64,000 nt of DNA from Neolewinella aurantiaca (GCF_008014675.1 NZ_VOXD01000026.1:34477-98476), one strand, 5' to 3'; numbered from the stretch's first letter, positions 11,401 through 19,508 are shown. Notes: generated by a model from the letters alone, not told the origin. Program-made: numbers and translations.

Positions 11401-11604
11401 AGTCCTCGCCAGTTCCGTCTCTTCGGCGGCACCTCCGGTGCAGAATACCTGTTCACTAACGCAGCAGGAGCGGTGCTACGTAAGGGTACCATCACCAACG
11501 AGCTTACCGACATCGACGGCTCTGGCCTGCCCGCAGGAATCTACTTCCTCGTTATTCAGTCGCGTAACGTGGGCGGACAAACCTTCAAAATTGTGCTTCG
11601 CTAA
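8446..11604 (+). CDS. Secreted T9SS nuclease of the ExeM/NucH type (endonuclease/exonuclease/phosphatase)
   Basis: 1052 aa. Order: signal peptide (MRILFSFLAICLSFTLCAQ), lamin-tail-like domain (about 24-190), Calx-beta domain (195-302), ExeM-type OB domain (307-430), catalytic EEP domain (568-866) and type A T9SS sorting domain ending FKIVLR. EEP motifs are visible: GMNVLNYF, LVEIENNGYG, CVNHWKSKG, VIGDLNAYSQ and SDHDPVVIG, which carry the metal and catalytic Asn/Glu/Asp/His residues of the family. It should be a large extracellular DNase or phosphodiesterase for nutrient recovery or biofilm DNA. The ATG at 8446 was chosen because it begins a clean signal peptide. It is followed by a strong terminator and is divergent from the SSB pair. 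Confidence 0.92.
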   Translation: MRILFSFLAICLSFTLCAQQAILTGILDGDLFNSGGQGGNPKVIELYVNGSLDISGYQLSRTNATNVFTFPAGSTYSDEFVYVVNPSGEDQYIAAFGTSGDFANYLLSNNVAGNGDDPYQLLNASGVVLDQTGGPDGSSYTYRDGHFYRVDNTGPDGAWVAANWTGGNGTVDNQPVSSYAALTMFGTYSVTPPGPNVSASANGNLTEPSTDGGFLVTLSEVAAANVTVTYTLAGTAVAGADYVAPSGSIQILAGDLSAVLPIEVLDDADSELSETIEITLTSVSDATYSLGSGATINVFDDEPVAAILISAIQGTGTTSPAVGQTLTIEGIVVGDFQGGTGVGLGGFFVQEEDNDADANPMTSEGIWVYDNTGGVDVSVGDKVAVTGLVEESSNLTQMNVTGGGSSVSIVSTSNTLPTAANLALPVANDADYEPFEGMLTTITSPVFVTETFGVGRYGEFVVSEGERLVQYTECNEPDPAGLAAYNAQQSLRKLTVDDGRSGENVYPIVLGNGQQVTATNSLRSGSSITGLTGIIDERFSAYRMQATDFTVGAENARPTSAPALGGDITVVGMNVLNYFTTLNSRGANNQAEFDRQEIKIVKAICELDADIIGLVEIENNGYGANGALQSLIDAIAAECGTQYSFVTSPNTGGDEIQVALIYKPNVVMESGTAAALSTPANVFSRNRIPVAQTFKVIDAGNPSLDGELTVCVNHWKSKGSSCGSGDDDTGGAGNCDGSRTAAAQAIYDWLETNPTGTTDTDNLVIGDLNAYSQEAPITLFTDAGYVNAVREAAGAGSFPCGGNPSYVFSGEWGSLDQALASASLASQVTGAIPWPVNAPEPIALDYDTQYNDPALWAADYYRFSDHDPVVIGLKLDSPLPVELLSFTGQEQEGDVLLNWSTASEQMTERFDVQRRDVNSTFATIGTLPATGNSSEQQDYSFLDTDPVNGTNEYRLRIVDVDGSEAFSDIVSIEIEGTNSLEIRQVSPRQFRLFGGTSGAEYLFTNAAGAVLRKGTITNELTDIDGSGLPAGIYFLVIQSRNVGGQTFKIVLR

Positions 11605-11672
11605 TACCGACCCCTGACGAAAGCACGAGTCACTCCAGACGCTTGCCGCAACGTCAGGACACTACGCAGAAG

Positions 11673-11742
11673 AGCATCCATCGTTCCGCATTCAAGCCAT
11701 CGTTAATAAGGCCTGAATGCGAAGCGGTGGATGCTTTTTTTT
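11673..11742 (+). terminator. Terminator of the nuclease gene
   Basis: A 22-bp stem with about three mismatches: AGCATCCATCGTTCCGCATTCA against TGAATGCGAAGCGGTGGATGCT, then eight T. It begins 68 nt after the nuclease stop. Confidence 0.9.
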
Positions 11743-12077
11743 GCCTCAAACTGACCGTCGTAATTCATCTTCTTTCCTCTTTCTGTAAAGTCAGAACAGC
11801 TCCCGTTTTTACGGTCTTTCCTTCCGTTGGTTTCTGGCGGGACCGCAGGTGCAAGGCAAGTTATAAGCGAGTGGTTCTCCGGCTCAACAGCCTGTTCAAC
11901 GGAGGTCCGGAGACTTCCCCTCTGTCTCTACCCTCTCCCAAAAAGGAGGTGTCCCTGGCTGTCACCGACGGCAGTTTTGTCAAATGACATAACAAATGGT
12001 CAATATGGTAACAGCGGTCGCTCGGAATGAAGCCGACGGACTAAATATGAATAAATTGCGGAATAATCTTCCACGTC
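11743..12077. other. Intergenic region upstream of the cytochrome fusion gene
   Basis: 335 bp with a plus-oriented dispersed element (11836-11853 plus tail). No convincing gene or promoter is seen; frames here of up to about 100 codons lack coding features. Confidence 0.5.
11836..11853 (+). repeat. Dispersed GCAGGTGCA element, copy 3
   Basis: GGCGGGACCGCAGGTGCA followed by AGGCAAGTT up to 11862, a full match to the conserved tail. Intergenic. Confidence 0.8.
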
Positions 12078-13472
12078 ATGCAAACTGTATTCCTCGCCGA
12101 CTTCGGCTTGTTCCTTGGCCGTTTCCATCCCTTGCTGGTTCATCTGCCTATTGGCTTTTTGCTCCTGGCGGTATTATTGGAATGGTGGCCCGGCGATAAG
12201 GTCCGGCCCGCCATCCGCGTAAGCTGGGCGGTTGGTGCTCTCTCTGCGATTGCAGCTGCGTTTTGCGGTTGGTTACTTTCGGGTGAGAGCGGCGGCGGCG
12301 ACGCGCTGTTCTGGCACAAATGGCTCGGAATAAGCGTAGCGGTTCTGGCCGTTGCGGGCACCTACCTCACCTGGAACGGCGGTAAAATCGCTAAAGGCAT
12401 TGGCTTTGTGGTGGCCGGTTTGCTATCCGTAGCTGGTCACCAGGGAGGCAACCTGACCCACGGAGAAGACTACCTCTTCGAACATGCTCCTGCAGTGGTC
12501 CAAACGATTGCCGGTCACGAGCCCAAAGCATCCGCCAGCCAAGACTGGAGCACCGTGAACGTCGACAGCATCAACATTTATTCTTCCTTCCTGCAACCGG
12601 CACTAAACAAATCCTGCACCAAATGCCACAACGCCGGAAAACAGAACGGAGGTCTGCGCCTCGACGCGCCTTCTTACGCCTTCGCCGGTGGCGACGGTGG
12701 GGAAATCATTCATCCCGGCGACCCGTTGGGGAGCTCCTGGTATAAGCGCATCACCCTGCCGCGCAACAACGTAAAAGCCATGCCTCCGCAAGGAACTCCT
12801 CTCGATTTTTCTCAGGTGAGACTACTTGAATTCTGGATTGCCACAGGAGCAGACACCCTGGCGTTACTTGACCCGAAAACCACACCAGAGGACATCAAAA
12901 TGCTGCTGGCCCGAGACTACGGCCTTGACCTCAGTCCGAAGTTGTTCGTAGAAAAGATCATTGCACCCGCGCTCAGCGCCCAAGACATCGAAGCCCTTTC
13001 CGCAATAAACTGGTCCATTACCCCACTTGTTCCCGGTGGTCCGGCGCTGGAAGTAAAGCCCAAACCCGGAAAATCCATCGATGCCGCCTCGCTGGCAAAA
13101 CTCGCCGAACTGGCCCCCACTCAGGTCGCCTACCTTAGCCTCGATCAACTTCCGCTGACCGACAACGACCTCACGCCGTTGGCCAACTTCAAAAACCTGA
13201 ACCGCCTGCGCCTGAACGGGACGAAAGTCACCGCCAAGACCGTCGGGATACTCAGTAAATTGCCCCACCTGGAAAGCCTGAATCTCTACGGTACAGAGGT
13301 CGACGACGAAGTGTTTGCCCATCTCCAACTTTTCCCTTCTTTGAAGCGTCTATACCTATGGCAGACAAAAGTAACTCCCGAAGCTACTGAGGCTTACGCT
13401 TCGGCAAACCCCACCGTTAGTGTAGATACGGGATTCACTTTTGCGCCGGTTTCCGAGCAAAAGAGTAAATAA
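12078..13472 (+). CDS. DUF2231 membrane domain / cytochrome c / leucine-rich repeat fusion protein
   Basis: 464 aa. The N-terminal part (about 10-135) has four or more membrane helices of the DUF2231 type (FHPLLVHLPIGFLLLAVLLE). A single heme c site CTKCH lies near residue 180, in a planctomycete-type cytochrome domain (SFLQPALNKSCTKCH, GGLRLD). The C-terminus (about 340-445) has leucine-rich repeats (LSLDQLPLTDNDLTPLANFKNLNRLRLNGT, split here only by domain). This architecture is known in Bacteroidota and Planctomycetes, usually beside sugar or alcohol oxidation genes. Here it abuts a propeller gene with no gap. A role in extracytoplasmic electron transfer is inferred. Confidence 0.85.
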   Translation: MQTVFLADFGLFLGRFHPLLVHLPIGFLLLAVLLEWWPGDKVRPAIRVSWAVGALSAIAAAFCGWLLSGESGGGDALFWHKWLGISVAVLAVAGTYLTWNGGKIAKGIGFVVAGLLSVAGHQGGNLTHGEDYLFEHAPAVVQTIAGHEPKASASQDWSTVNVDSINIYSSFLQPALNKSCTKCHNAGKQNGGLRLDAPSYAFAGGDGGEIIHPGDPLGSSWYKRITLPRNNVKAMPPQGTPLDFSQVRLLEFWIATGADTLALLDPKTTPEDIKMLLARDYGLDLSPKLFVEKIIAPALSAQDIEALSAINWSITPLVPGGPALEVKPKPGKSIDAASLAKLAELAPTQVAYLSLDQLPLTDNDLTPLANFKNLNRLRLNGTKVTAKTVGILSKLPHLESLNLYGTEVDDEVFAHLQLFPSLKRLYLWQTKVTPEATEAYASANPTVSVDTGFTFAPVSEQKSK

Positions 13473-14495
13473 ATGTCTTCCCACCAACGACGAGATTTCC
13501 TGAAACAAGCGGGCCTCTTCAGCGCTGCCGCCCTGACATCCCCGCTGGCCGCGAGCCCCTTTGCACAGGAAAATTACAAAGCGATCGTTGGTCATGGAGA
13601 CTTCAAATACAAGGTCGACAAAAACTGGGGCCAGCTCGATCCCCTGAACCAGTCCGTTATGCACTGCCACGAGATGGTAATCGATAGCCGGCAACGGCTC
13701 CTCTGCACTACGGTGAGTAAGCATTTCGACGTACTGGCCTACAACAAAAGAGGGAAACTCGAGAATGCCTGGAAACTCCGCATGACCGAACCCCACGGCC
13801 TCAGTAAAGCCGGCGAAGGCAACGCCCAGACCCTTTGGATAACCGATCCGAGCGATGGCCGCGTCGTTAACCTCGACCTCGAGGGCCGCATCATCCGTGA
13901 GTTAAAGGTTCCTGCGGATCAAATACCCGCCGGGAAACAGTTTAAGCCAACCGAAACAGCCATCGGCAGTAATGGGGACATTTACGTAGCCGACGGCTAC
14001 GGGACTAACCTCATTTTTCATTTCGACTCCAAAGGGCAACTCCACAACGTGTTCGGAGGCCCCGACCACTTCAACTGTTGTCACGGTATCGTAGCAGACA
14101 ACCGCCGGGGTAAAGAAGAACTTCTGATTACCAGCAGAGCAAACCAGGAATTTCAGCGCTGGAGTACGAACGGCAAACACCTTGCCACCCGCAAACTCCC
14201 CGGCCTTCAAATCTGCCGGCCCGTCATTAGTGGCGACGAAACACTCTTTGCCGTTATCGCCTCGAAATCATGGTGGGACTACGACGGGATGGTTGCCGTT
14301 CTGGATAAGAATTTCGATGTGGTTTCTTTACCCGGAGGTTCTGCCCCCCAAAACCAGGAGGACTTCACGGGCATAAAGCACGATAATACGACGTTCATGA
14401 ACCCACATGATGTCTGCCCGGACGAAGACGGCAACCTGTACGTCCCGCAGTGGTACAGCGGGCGAACTTATCCGATACGACTTAAGAGGGTATGA
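13473..14495 (+). CDS. Exported NHL/six-bladed beta-propeller protein
   Basis: 340 aa. The N-terminus SSHQRRDFLKQAGLFSAAAL looks like a Tat signal (RR-x-F-L-K) and is cut near a SPFAQ site. The body has propeller repeats (GLSKAGEGNAQTLWITDPSDG, NGDIYVADGYGTNLIFHFD, DVCPDEDGNLYVPQW) as in NHL or peptidyl-amidating-lyase-like proteins. The ATG follows the upstream stop directly, so it is translationally coupled to the cytochrome fusion gene. The pair may form an exported oxidoreductase module with a cofactor-bearing propeller. The substrate is unknown. Confidence 0.8.
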   Translation: MSSHQRRDFLKQAGLFSAAALTSPLAASPFAQENYKAIVGHGDFKYKVDKNWGQLDPLNQSVMHCHEMVIDSRQRLLCTTVSKHFDVLAYNKRGKLENAWKLRMTEPHGLSKAGEGNAQTLWITDPSDGRVVNLDLEGRIIRELKVPADQIPAGKQFKPTETAIGSNGDIYVADGYGTNLIFHFDSKGQLHNVFGGPDHFNCCHGIVADNRRGKEELLITSRANQEFQRWSTNGKHLATRKLPGLQICRPVISGDETLFAVIASKSWWDYDGMVAVLDKNFDVVSLPGGSAPQNQEDFTGIKHDNTTFMNPHDVCPDEDGNLYVPQWYSGRTYPIRLKRV

Positions 14496-14549
14496 GGCCA
14501 TTGATGCTTTGATTCTCCGGGGTCTTACTCATCGCATACCCGGTAATAC

Positions 14550-14569
14550 GGGCGCGGAGCGCAGGTGCA
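14550..14569 (+). repeat. Dispersed GCAGGTGCA element, copy 4
   Basis: GGGCGCGGAGCGCAGGTGCA (one extra base in the middle) followed by AAGCGAGTTGA. In the gap between two convergent genes. Confidence 0.8.
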
Positions 14570-14610
14570 AAGCGAGTTGACCGAAACCATCCGTTCCCGG
14601 AACACTGCTC

Positions 14611-15513
14611 TTAATCCCTCATTTGTTCCGCCATCCTGAAGGTATTGGCATGTGCTTCGATGATGGTCGCAAGGCGTTCGGAGTAGCCCCCGCCCATGCT
14701 TACAGCCACCGGCAAATTTCGGTCTTTACACATCTGAAAGACGAACCGGTCCCGCTCTTTGCAGCCATCCAGGCTAAGCGACAACCGACCGAGTTTATCG
14801 GACGCCAGCACGTCTACGCCGCTCAGGTAAAATACAAGGTCTGGCTTAACACGATCCATAACTCCTGGCAGTACTTCGTAGAGTTCACGGAGGTAAACAT
14901 CATCGCCGGTTCCGTCCGGGAAACCGACATCTAAATCAGAAGGCGGCTTACGGTTTGGGTAGTTCTTCGCGCCATGAAAGCTCAGCGTAAACACCCGGGG
15001 TTCACCCGCAAATATGCTGGCGGTTCCGTTGCCTTGATGCACGTCGAGATCGACCACCAGAGCGCGGCTAATCTCACCGGTGTGCAGCAGTTCGTTGGCA
15101 GCGATGGCGATGTCGTTGAAGACACAAAAGCCTTCTCCCCGATCCGCAAAAGAGTGGTGCGTCCCCCCCGCGATGTTAAGAGCCACACCATCGCCGCTCA
15201 TGGCAAACCGGGCACAGTCCAGAGTTCCCTGGGCGATGACCCGTCCGCGGGCAATCAGCTCCGGCCGCATGGGGAACCCGATGGCCCGGGCTTCCTTGCG
15301 GGTAAGGGTGTTTGTTTTCAGTTTGTGCCAGTACCCGGCGGTATGGGTCCGCAGTATGGCTTCCTCGGAGAGCGGAGCAGCAGTAAAGAATGCCGCTTCG
15401 GTGATGGTTCCCTCGTAGAGCAATTGTTCCGGCAAAAGGGTGTACTTCTCCATCGGAAAGCGGTGCTTTGCCGGCAATTCGTAACGGTAGATCGGGGAGA
15501 AGGCGATCCTCAC
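14611..15513 (-). CDS. Histone deacetylase family / AcuC-like deacetylase
   Basis: 300 aa, normal length for bacterial class I/II HDAC-like amidohydrolases. These remove acyl groups from lysine or small amines with a Zn ion. Visible motifs are GGTHHSFADRGEGFCVFNDIA (the His-His pair near residue 120), VVDLDVHQGNGTA (Zn ligands Asp and His), LSGVDVLASDKLG, which fits the third Zn ligand, and SMGGGYSERL. Its start is 2 nt past the methyltransferase stop, so the two are cotranscribed. Confidence 0.93.
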   Translation of the reverse strand: MRIAFSPIYRYELPAKHRFPMEKYTLLPEQLLYEGTITEAAFFTAAPLSEEAILRTHTAGYWHKLKTNTLTRKEARAIGFPMRPELIARGRVIAQGTLDCARFAMSGDGVALNIAGGTHHSFADRGEGFCVFNDIAIAANELLHTGEISRALVVDLDVHQGNGTASIFAGEPRVFTLSFHGAKNYPNRKPPSDLDVGFPDGTGDDVYLRELYEVLPGVMDRVKPDLVFYLSGVDVLASDKLGRLSLSLDGCKERDRFVFQMCKDRNLPVAVSMGGGYSERLATIIEAHANTFRMAEQMRD

Positions 15514-15515
15514 AT

Positions 15516-16304
15516 TTATGCTTTTTTAACCAGTGCGTAGCAACAGGTCGCGAAAAAGTCTTTAAACCACGGAATTCCTCCAATCAACGATGGCAATGGT
15601 CTGGGCGTGAGGCCGAATTTGATTTCGTAATTGGGGTTGATGAACCAGAGGTCTTTTTGCTCGAAGCGGAAGCCTGCCTGCTCAATCGCCCGGGTAAAGC
15701 GGGCGATGCTGATGCCGGTATCTTTGATTTCGAGCAGGTCATCAATACGCCGGTCCGGTTCTCCTGCCATCTTCAGAACGCTTTTGTACAGTGGTGTCGG
15801 CAGCAGATGGTACCAGGGCAACTTGCTGAGAATCTTGCTCTCGCATATCTGCTGATGACCACCGAAGGGCATCCTCCATGGCGGAAACCCAAAAAAGATA
15901 CGCCCCTCCGGCTTCAGAAATTTGTGGACAAAAGCCAGGAATCGCTCCTGGTTATGGATATGCTCGATCACATCACGTAGAATGATGAGATCAAACGTAC
16001 CGAGGCTATTAGCGCTACTGTCGTAGATATCCTGAACGATCATTGTCACATCAGCATCGGGCACAACTTCGGCCAGGTATTCTTTGCCAAGGTCAATTTT
16101 TGCCTGGCTGAGGTCTACCCCTACGCCCTGGCAGCCGAGTTCAAGAAACGGGACCAAATTGCCACCTTCTCCGCAACCGATCTCGAAAACGCGGGTTGCG
16201 GCCGTTACCGGCATCGTTTTACTGATGTAGGGCAAGACGTGCTTCCGGGTGGTGAGCACTTGTTCGTCGAAGTATTGTTTGCGGTTTCTGTGCCGTTCTT
16301 GCAT
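15516..16304 (-). CDS. Class I SAM-dependent methyltransferase
   Basis: 262 aa. SAM-binding motif I is VFEIGCGEGGNLVPFLELG, followed by the acidic GVDLSQAKIDLG. The motif IILRDVIEHI (near residue 109) is typical of the UbiE/COQ5-like Methyltransf_11/31 fold. The substrate is unknown. A -7-like box ends only 4 nt before the ATG, and the gene is tightly linked to the downstream deacetylase. Confidence 0.9.
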   Translation of the reverse strand: MQERHRNRKQYFDEQVLTTRKHVLPYISKTMPVTAATRVFEIGCGEGGNLVPFLELGCQGVGVDLSQAKIDLGKEYLAEVVPDADVTMIVQDIYDSSANSLGTFDLIILRDVIEHIHNQERFLAFVHKFLKPEGRIFFGFPPWRMPFGGHQQICESKILSKLPWYHLLPTPLYKSVLKMAGEPDRRIDDLLEIKDTGISIARFTRAIEQAGFRFEQKDLWFINPNYEIKFGLTPRPLPSLIGGIPWFKDFFATCCYALVKKA

Positions 16305-16308
16305 GGCG

Positions 16309-16316
16309 CGAAGGTA
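16309..16316 (-). promoter_or_regulatory. -7-like box 4 nt before the methyltransferase ATG
   Basis: TACCTTCG on the minus strand, then four bases, then ATG. If it is a real -7 element the transcript would be leaderless or nearly so. Confidence 0.45.
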
Positions 16317-16321
16317 CTGAG

Positions 16322-17038
16322 TTAGCGGCTAAATTGCGTGAGCATCTTCCGGCCGAGGTAGAAAGTCATCAGGTTGGCCCGGTCTCTTCCGGCCGGATGG
16401 GTTTGTGTCGCACCACTAAACGCCAACGCTCCGCCATCCGCCAGGATAAAGCGCGATGCCTGGTTTATTTCAGCGATGGAGTACCCGGCCAGCACCATCA
16501 GGTCGGCCGCCCGGTGGTCGGCCGCAATTTCCTCCAACTGGCGGAGAGTGAGTTGGCCGAGGAGGTGGCGCTCGGCGTCGGTCATCGGGTCATTCTTCAG
16601 GAGAGCCGGGTTTCGGTGATCTGCATGGGCAAGTTCGTGGGCCAGCAGCAGAGCGAGAGCCGGCTCGTTGTCGCTCAGGCGATCCCACGCGGTAACACTG
16701 AGCCAGATCACCCGGCTGGCGGTGCAGGTCATTGCGTTGATGGCGCGGTAACCGCGCCGGTCCTGCATCAACTCGATGGAATAGGAATCCGGATCGTTGC
16801 CGGCCGCAAGAGCCAGGTCATGAAACACCCATTGCACCTGCCCCCGGGCCGTATGAAACACCGGCTCGAAGTTGGGGTCCAGCGCACAACCGGATGAAGT
16901 GGAGGCCAGGTCGGAAACCGCAGCGTAGGCACTAATTCCCCTGGCAGGAACATTCGGGGGAGGATGACGGTCCGACAAACGAAAAAACGACAGGTAAGCC
17001 GCCGCAAGAACGGAAAGAAGACGAAGGAAGGTTTTCAT
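16322..17038 (-). CDS. M48-like zinc metallopeptidase, exported
   Basis: 238 aa. An N-terminal hydrophobic segment (LRLLSVLAAAYLSFF) suggests export or anchoring. HELAH at about 134-138 is the HExxH zinc site. EEIAADHRAADLM about 40 residues later can give the third Glu ligand, as in M48 proteases. The segment TARGQVQWVF (16833-16850) resembles a decayed copy of the dispersed element in frame. Ends 17 nt before the methyltransferase start, so possibly the same operon. Confidence 0.78.
   Translation of the reverse strand: MKTFLRLLSVLAAAYLSFFRLSDRHPPPNVPARGISAYAAVSDLASTSSGCALDPNFEPVFHTARGQVQWVFHDLALAAGNDPDSYSIELMQDRRGYRAINAMTCTASRVIWLSVTAWDRLSDNEPALALLLAHELAHADHRNPALLKNDPMTDAERHLLGQLTLRQLEEIAADHRAADLMVLAGYSIAEINQASRFILADGGALAFSGATQTHPAGRDRANLMTFYLGRKMLTQFSR
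16833..16850 (-). repeat. Possible degenerate copy of the dispersed element inside the M48-like gene
   Basis: On the minus strand GGCCCGGGGGCAGGTGCA keeps the GCAGGTGCA core. The encoded RGQVQ parallels the ARSQVQ encoded by the HTTM copy. It could be chance. Confidence 0.35.
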
Positions 17039-17248
17039 GTTATGGTTTTTGGTAAATACACATCAGCGAATTGCGTTCGCTGCTCAAAGCATTCTCTAAA
17101 CCCACGGCTTCGTCTTAAAAATTGCGAGTCGTTCGTTAAGCATACGATAAAACCTAAAGTGTCAGGCCCGCCACGCATTAATTCTCTAAGGGGTTCTTAA
17201 ACTATCCAACCCTACCAACTCTCGGGCCGGTACAATTGTCTTTAATTC

Positions 17249-17845
17249 ATGCAAAGATTACTTATAACGCTACTCCTTCTCAGCTTCCTGACGGCTCTGT
17301 CGGCACAGACCCCGATGCTGATCAACAATCTCGAGAAGAGCTGGGAACAGCAAGCCCGGTGGGAAGAACGCAACGACGTGGATGGTCGCTTCAAACTGCT
17401 CGCCCCAGCGGCTCTGACCCATAATATCGACACGGTGGAAACTGGCATCGGCCAGCAGGCATACCACACTTTTTTCCTGCAAGCACCGGATAAAGACGAA
17501 GCTGAAAACATCATCTACGCCATCAGTTACGTTGACTATCCCGAAGGTACCCTTCACCACGACAGCCTCGAACTGGTGAACGAGTTCCTGACCGGCACCG
17601 AAGAAGAAGCTGCCAAGGCAGTTGGTGGCGAAGTGATTTACTCTTCCGACAAGCAGATTTCCGGCTTTCCGGCACGCCAGTGGCGCATTGATTACCCCAG
17701 CAAAGGCGGAACCGCCAGTGCACGTACCCTCGCGGGCGTAGCCAATAACCGGTACTATGAGTTGAAGGTTTTCAGTCTCCAGGCCTCAGGCCTGAATAAG
17801 AGTGCGGATCGGTTTTTTGACTCGGTCCGGTTGTTCAGCAACTGA
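17249..17845 (+). CDS. Secreted protein of unknown function
   Basis: 198 aa with a clear signal peptide (MQRLLITLLLLSFLTALSAQ). The mature part resembles a compact alpha/beta domain: GRFKLLAPAAL, IIYAISYVDYPEG, SGFPARQWRIDYPSKGG, RYYELKVFSLQASGLN, ending DSVRLFSN. I do not recognise a family, though the pattern of a surface-adhered lipoprotein-like fold seen in Bacteroidota secreted proteins fits. No T9SS sorting domain. Upstream is a 210-bp gap shared with the divergent M48 gene. Confidence 0.8.
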   Translation: MQRLLITLLLLSFLTALSAQTPMLINNLEKSWEQQARWEERNDVDGRFKLLAPAALTHNIDTVETGIGQQAYHTFFLQAPDKDEAENIIYAISYVDYPEGTLHHDSLELVNEFLTGTEEEAAKAVGGEVIYSSDKQISGFPARQWRIDYPSKGGTASARTLAGVANNRYYELKVFSLQASGLNKSADRFFDSVRLFSN

Positions 17846-17927
17846 AAGCTGTGAACCAAACAGCGTCAGGGCTGTAATATGGTGGTGTGGCGGATAGATC
17901 GCCACGCAATCATTTATCCATACAACT

Positions 17928-18227
17928 ATGTCTAAGCAACTCTACCTGATCGCTAAATTCGAACTTGACGACGCCGATAATTTCGCGCCAATCTTTGCGA
18001 AACACGCCAAAGACAGCCGCCGCAAAGAAGGCTGTTTGTTTTTCTACCTGATCAGAGACCGGGAAGACCCCAGCAAATTTGCCACCATGGAATGCTGGGA
18101 TACCTACGCCGACTTCGAAGCGCACGTCGCGGACGAGGAGCATGCCGCCTTCTTCAAACAGATTAAGCCACTTTTCCGCAAAGACCCGGTAGTGACCGAG
18201 GCGGACCTCGTAATGGGGATGGAATAA
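17928..18227 (+). CDS. Antibiotic biosynthesis monooxygenase (ABM) domain protein
   Basis: 99 aa, the size of a single ABM/DUF-like ferredoxin-fold domain. Typical features are a beta strand LYLIAKFEL, SRRKEGCLFFYLIRD, FATMECWDTYADFEAHVADEEHAAFF and a basic C-terminal strand. Members act as small oxygenases or quinone-modifying enzymes and are often dimers. Followed by a GC-rich hairpin, so likely monocistronic. Confidence 0.85.
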   Translation: MSKQLYLIAKFELDDADNFAPIFAKHAKDSRRKEGCLFFYLIRDREDPSKFATMECWDTYADFEAHVADEEHAAFFKQIKPLFRKDPVVTEADLVMGME

Positions 18228-18233
18228 TGTGAC

Positions 18234-18273
18234 TGGCCCGGCCACCTTTGGTTAATTCCCGGCGGCCGGGCCA
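18234..18273 (+). terminator. Probable terminator after the ABM gene
   Basis: A perfect 10-bp stem TGGCCCGGCC/GGCCGGGCCA with a 20-nt loop. The following tract (TCTTCTTTTTA) is only moderately T-rich, 15-25 nt past the stem. Confidence 0.55.
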
Positions 18274-18434
18274 GGTTCAGTCTGATTCTCTTCTTTTTAA
18301 GTCGTTGCAACCGGGCATCCGGTACGGGCATAAAGGCACTCCGTAGAGAGCGATTGAACCAATAATTCCTGCTAAGATGCTTTTTCAATAAGACTATCTG
18401 ACGGCAAGACTACAAGACTATCTGACGACTTAAC

Positions 18435-18442
18435 TATCTTCG
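18435..18442 (+). promoter_or_regulatory. -7-like box 7 nt before the pheS ATG
   Basis: TATCTTCG then CGCCAAT then ATG. Matches TAnnTTTG with one change. Transcription from here would give a very short or absent leader. Confidence 0.45.
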
Positions 18443-18449
18443 CGCCAAT

Positions 18450-19508
18450 ATGGCAAATGAAGTATTCAACCGCGTAGCGGCCCTCATCACTGAAATAGAA
18501 AACGCTACGGCGGAGACTCCCGAAGCGGTGGAAGCTTTCCGTATCAGGTACCTTGGCAGCAAGAACATCCTCAAGCCCCTCATGGGCGAGATGCGCAACA
18601 TCCCCAACGAGCAAAAGCGCGACTTCGGTCAGTTGGTCAATAAAGCGAAGGAAACAGCCCAGTCCAAATTCGATGCCCTGCAGGCAGCGACACAGGACAA
18701 TGCGGGCGCGGACGCAGGTGCAAAGTTTGACCTGACGGCCCCGGCAGAACCCATGCCACTGGGTTCGCGCCACCCTATCGCCCTGACGATGCGGCGCATC
18801 ATCTCGATCTTCGAGCGTATCGGCTTCACCGTAGCAGAAGGCCCCGAAGTGGAAGACGACTGGCACAACTTTACCGCCATGAACACCCCGGAGGATCACC
18901 CCGCCCGGGACATGCAGGATACCTTCTACGTCGCCACCGGTATGCCCGCCGGGCCAGACAACGCAGACATGCTGCTGCGGACCCACACCAGTTCCGTTCA
19001 GGCCCGTACGATGGAAACCTCTAAACCGCCGATCCGCATCATCGCCCCGGGCCGTGTTTACCGCAACGAAACCATCAGCGCCCGCAGCCACGCCCAATTC
19101 CACCAGGTCGAAGGGCTCTACATCGCCGAAAAATGCAGCTTTGCGGACATGAAAGCCACGCTCCTTCACTTCGCCCGCGAGATGTACGGCGACAAGACGA
19201 AAATCCGCCTCCGCCCCAGCTACTTCCCTTTCACCGAGCCCAGCGCCGAAATGGACATCTGGTGGGGCCTGGAGTCTGAGCACGACTACCGCATCACAAA
19301 AGGTACCGGCTGGCTGGAAATCCTCGGTTGTGGTATGGTTGACCCCGAAGTACTCAAAAACTGTGGTATCGACCCTGAAAAGTATACCGGTTATGCATTC
19401 GGAATGGGCATCGAGCGCCAGGCAATGCTTCTTTATAACATCACCGACATCCGGCTGATGTTCGAGAACGACGTACGGTTCCTCAAGCAATTCTCCGGAG
19501 TGATCTGA
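18450..19508 (+). CDS. pheS: Phenylalanyl-tRNA synthetase alpha subunit
   Basis: 352 aa class II synthetase. An N-terminal coiled-coil arm (about 1-80) precedes the catalytic core. Core motifs include HPIALTMRRIISIFERIGF, GPEVEDDWHNF, RVYRNETISARSHAQFHQVEG, WLEILGCGMVDPEVL and GMGIERQAML. A copy of the dispersed element encodes AGADAGAK (85-92) exactly at the arm/core junction. pheT is not adjacent, as is common in Bacteroidota. The start follows a -7-like box by 7 nt. Confidence 0.97.
   Translation: MANEVFNRVAALITEIENATAETPEAVEAFRIRYLGSKNILKPLMGEMRNIPNEQKRDFGQLVNKAKETAQSKFDALQAATQDNAGADAGAKFDLTAPAEPMPLGSRHPIALTMRRIISIFERIGFTVAEGPEVEDDWHNFTAMNTPEDHPARDMQDTFYVATGMPAGPDNADMLLRTHTSSVQARTMETSKPPIRIIAPGRVYRNETISARSHAQFHQVEGLYIAEKCSFADMKATLLHFAREMYGDKTKIRLRPSYFPFTEPSAEMDIWWGLESEHDYRITKGTGWLEILGCGMVDPEVLKNCGIDPEKYTGYAFGMGIERQAMLLYNITDIRLMFENDVRFLKQFSGVI
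18704..18722 (+). repeat. Dispersed element, copy 5, in frame inside pheS
   Basis: GGGCGCGGACGCAGGTGCA, identical to the consensus core, read in the pheS frame as AGADAGA (K follows). It sits between the coiled-coil arm and catalytic core, a tolerant loop. Confidence 0.85.

Noticed and set aside
11643..12030. Two frames of 114 and 67 codons downstream of the nuclease
   Set aside because: They run through the terminator and a dispersed repeat copy; composition is not that of real genes in this window.
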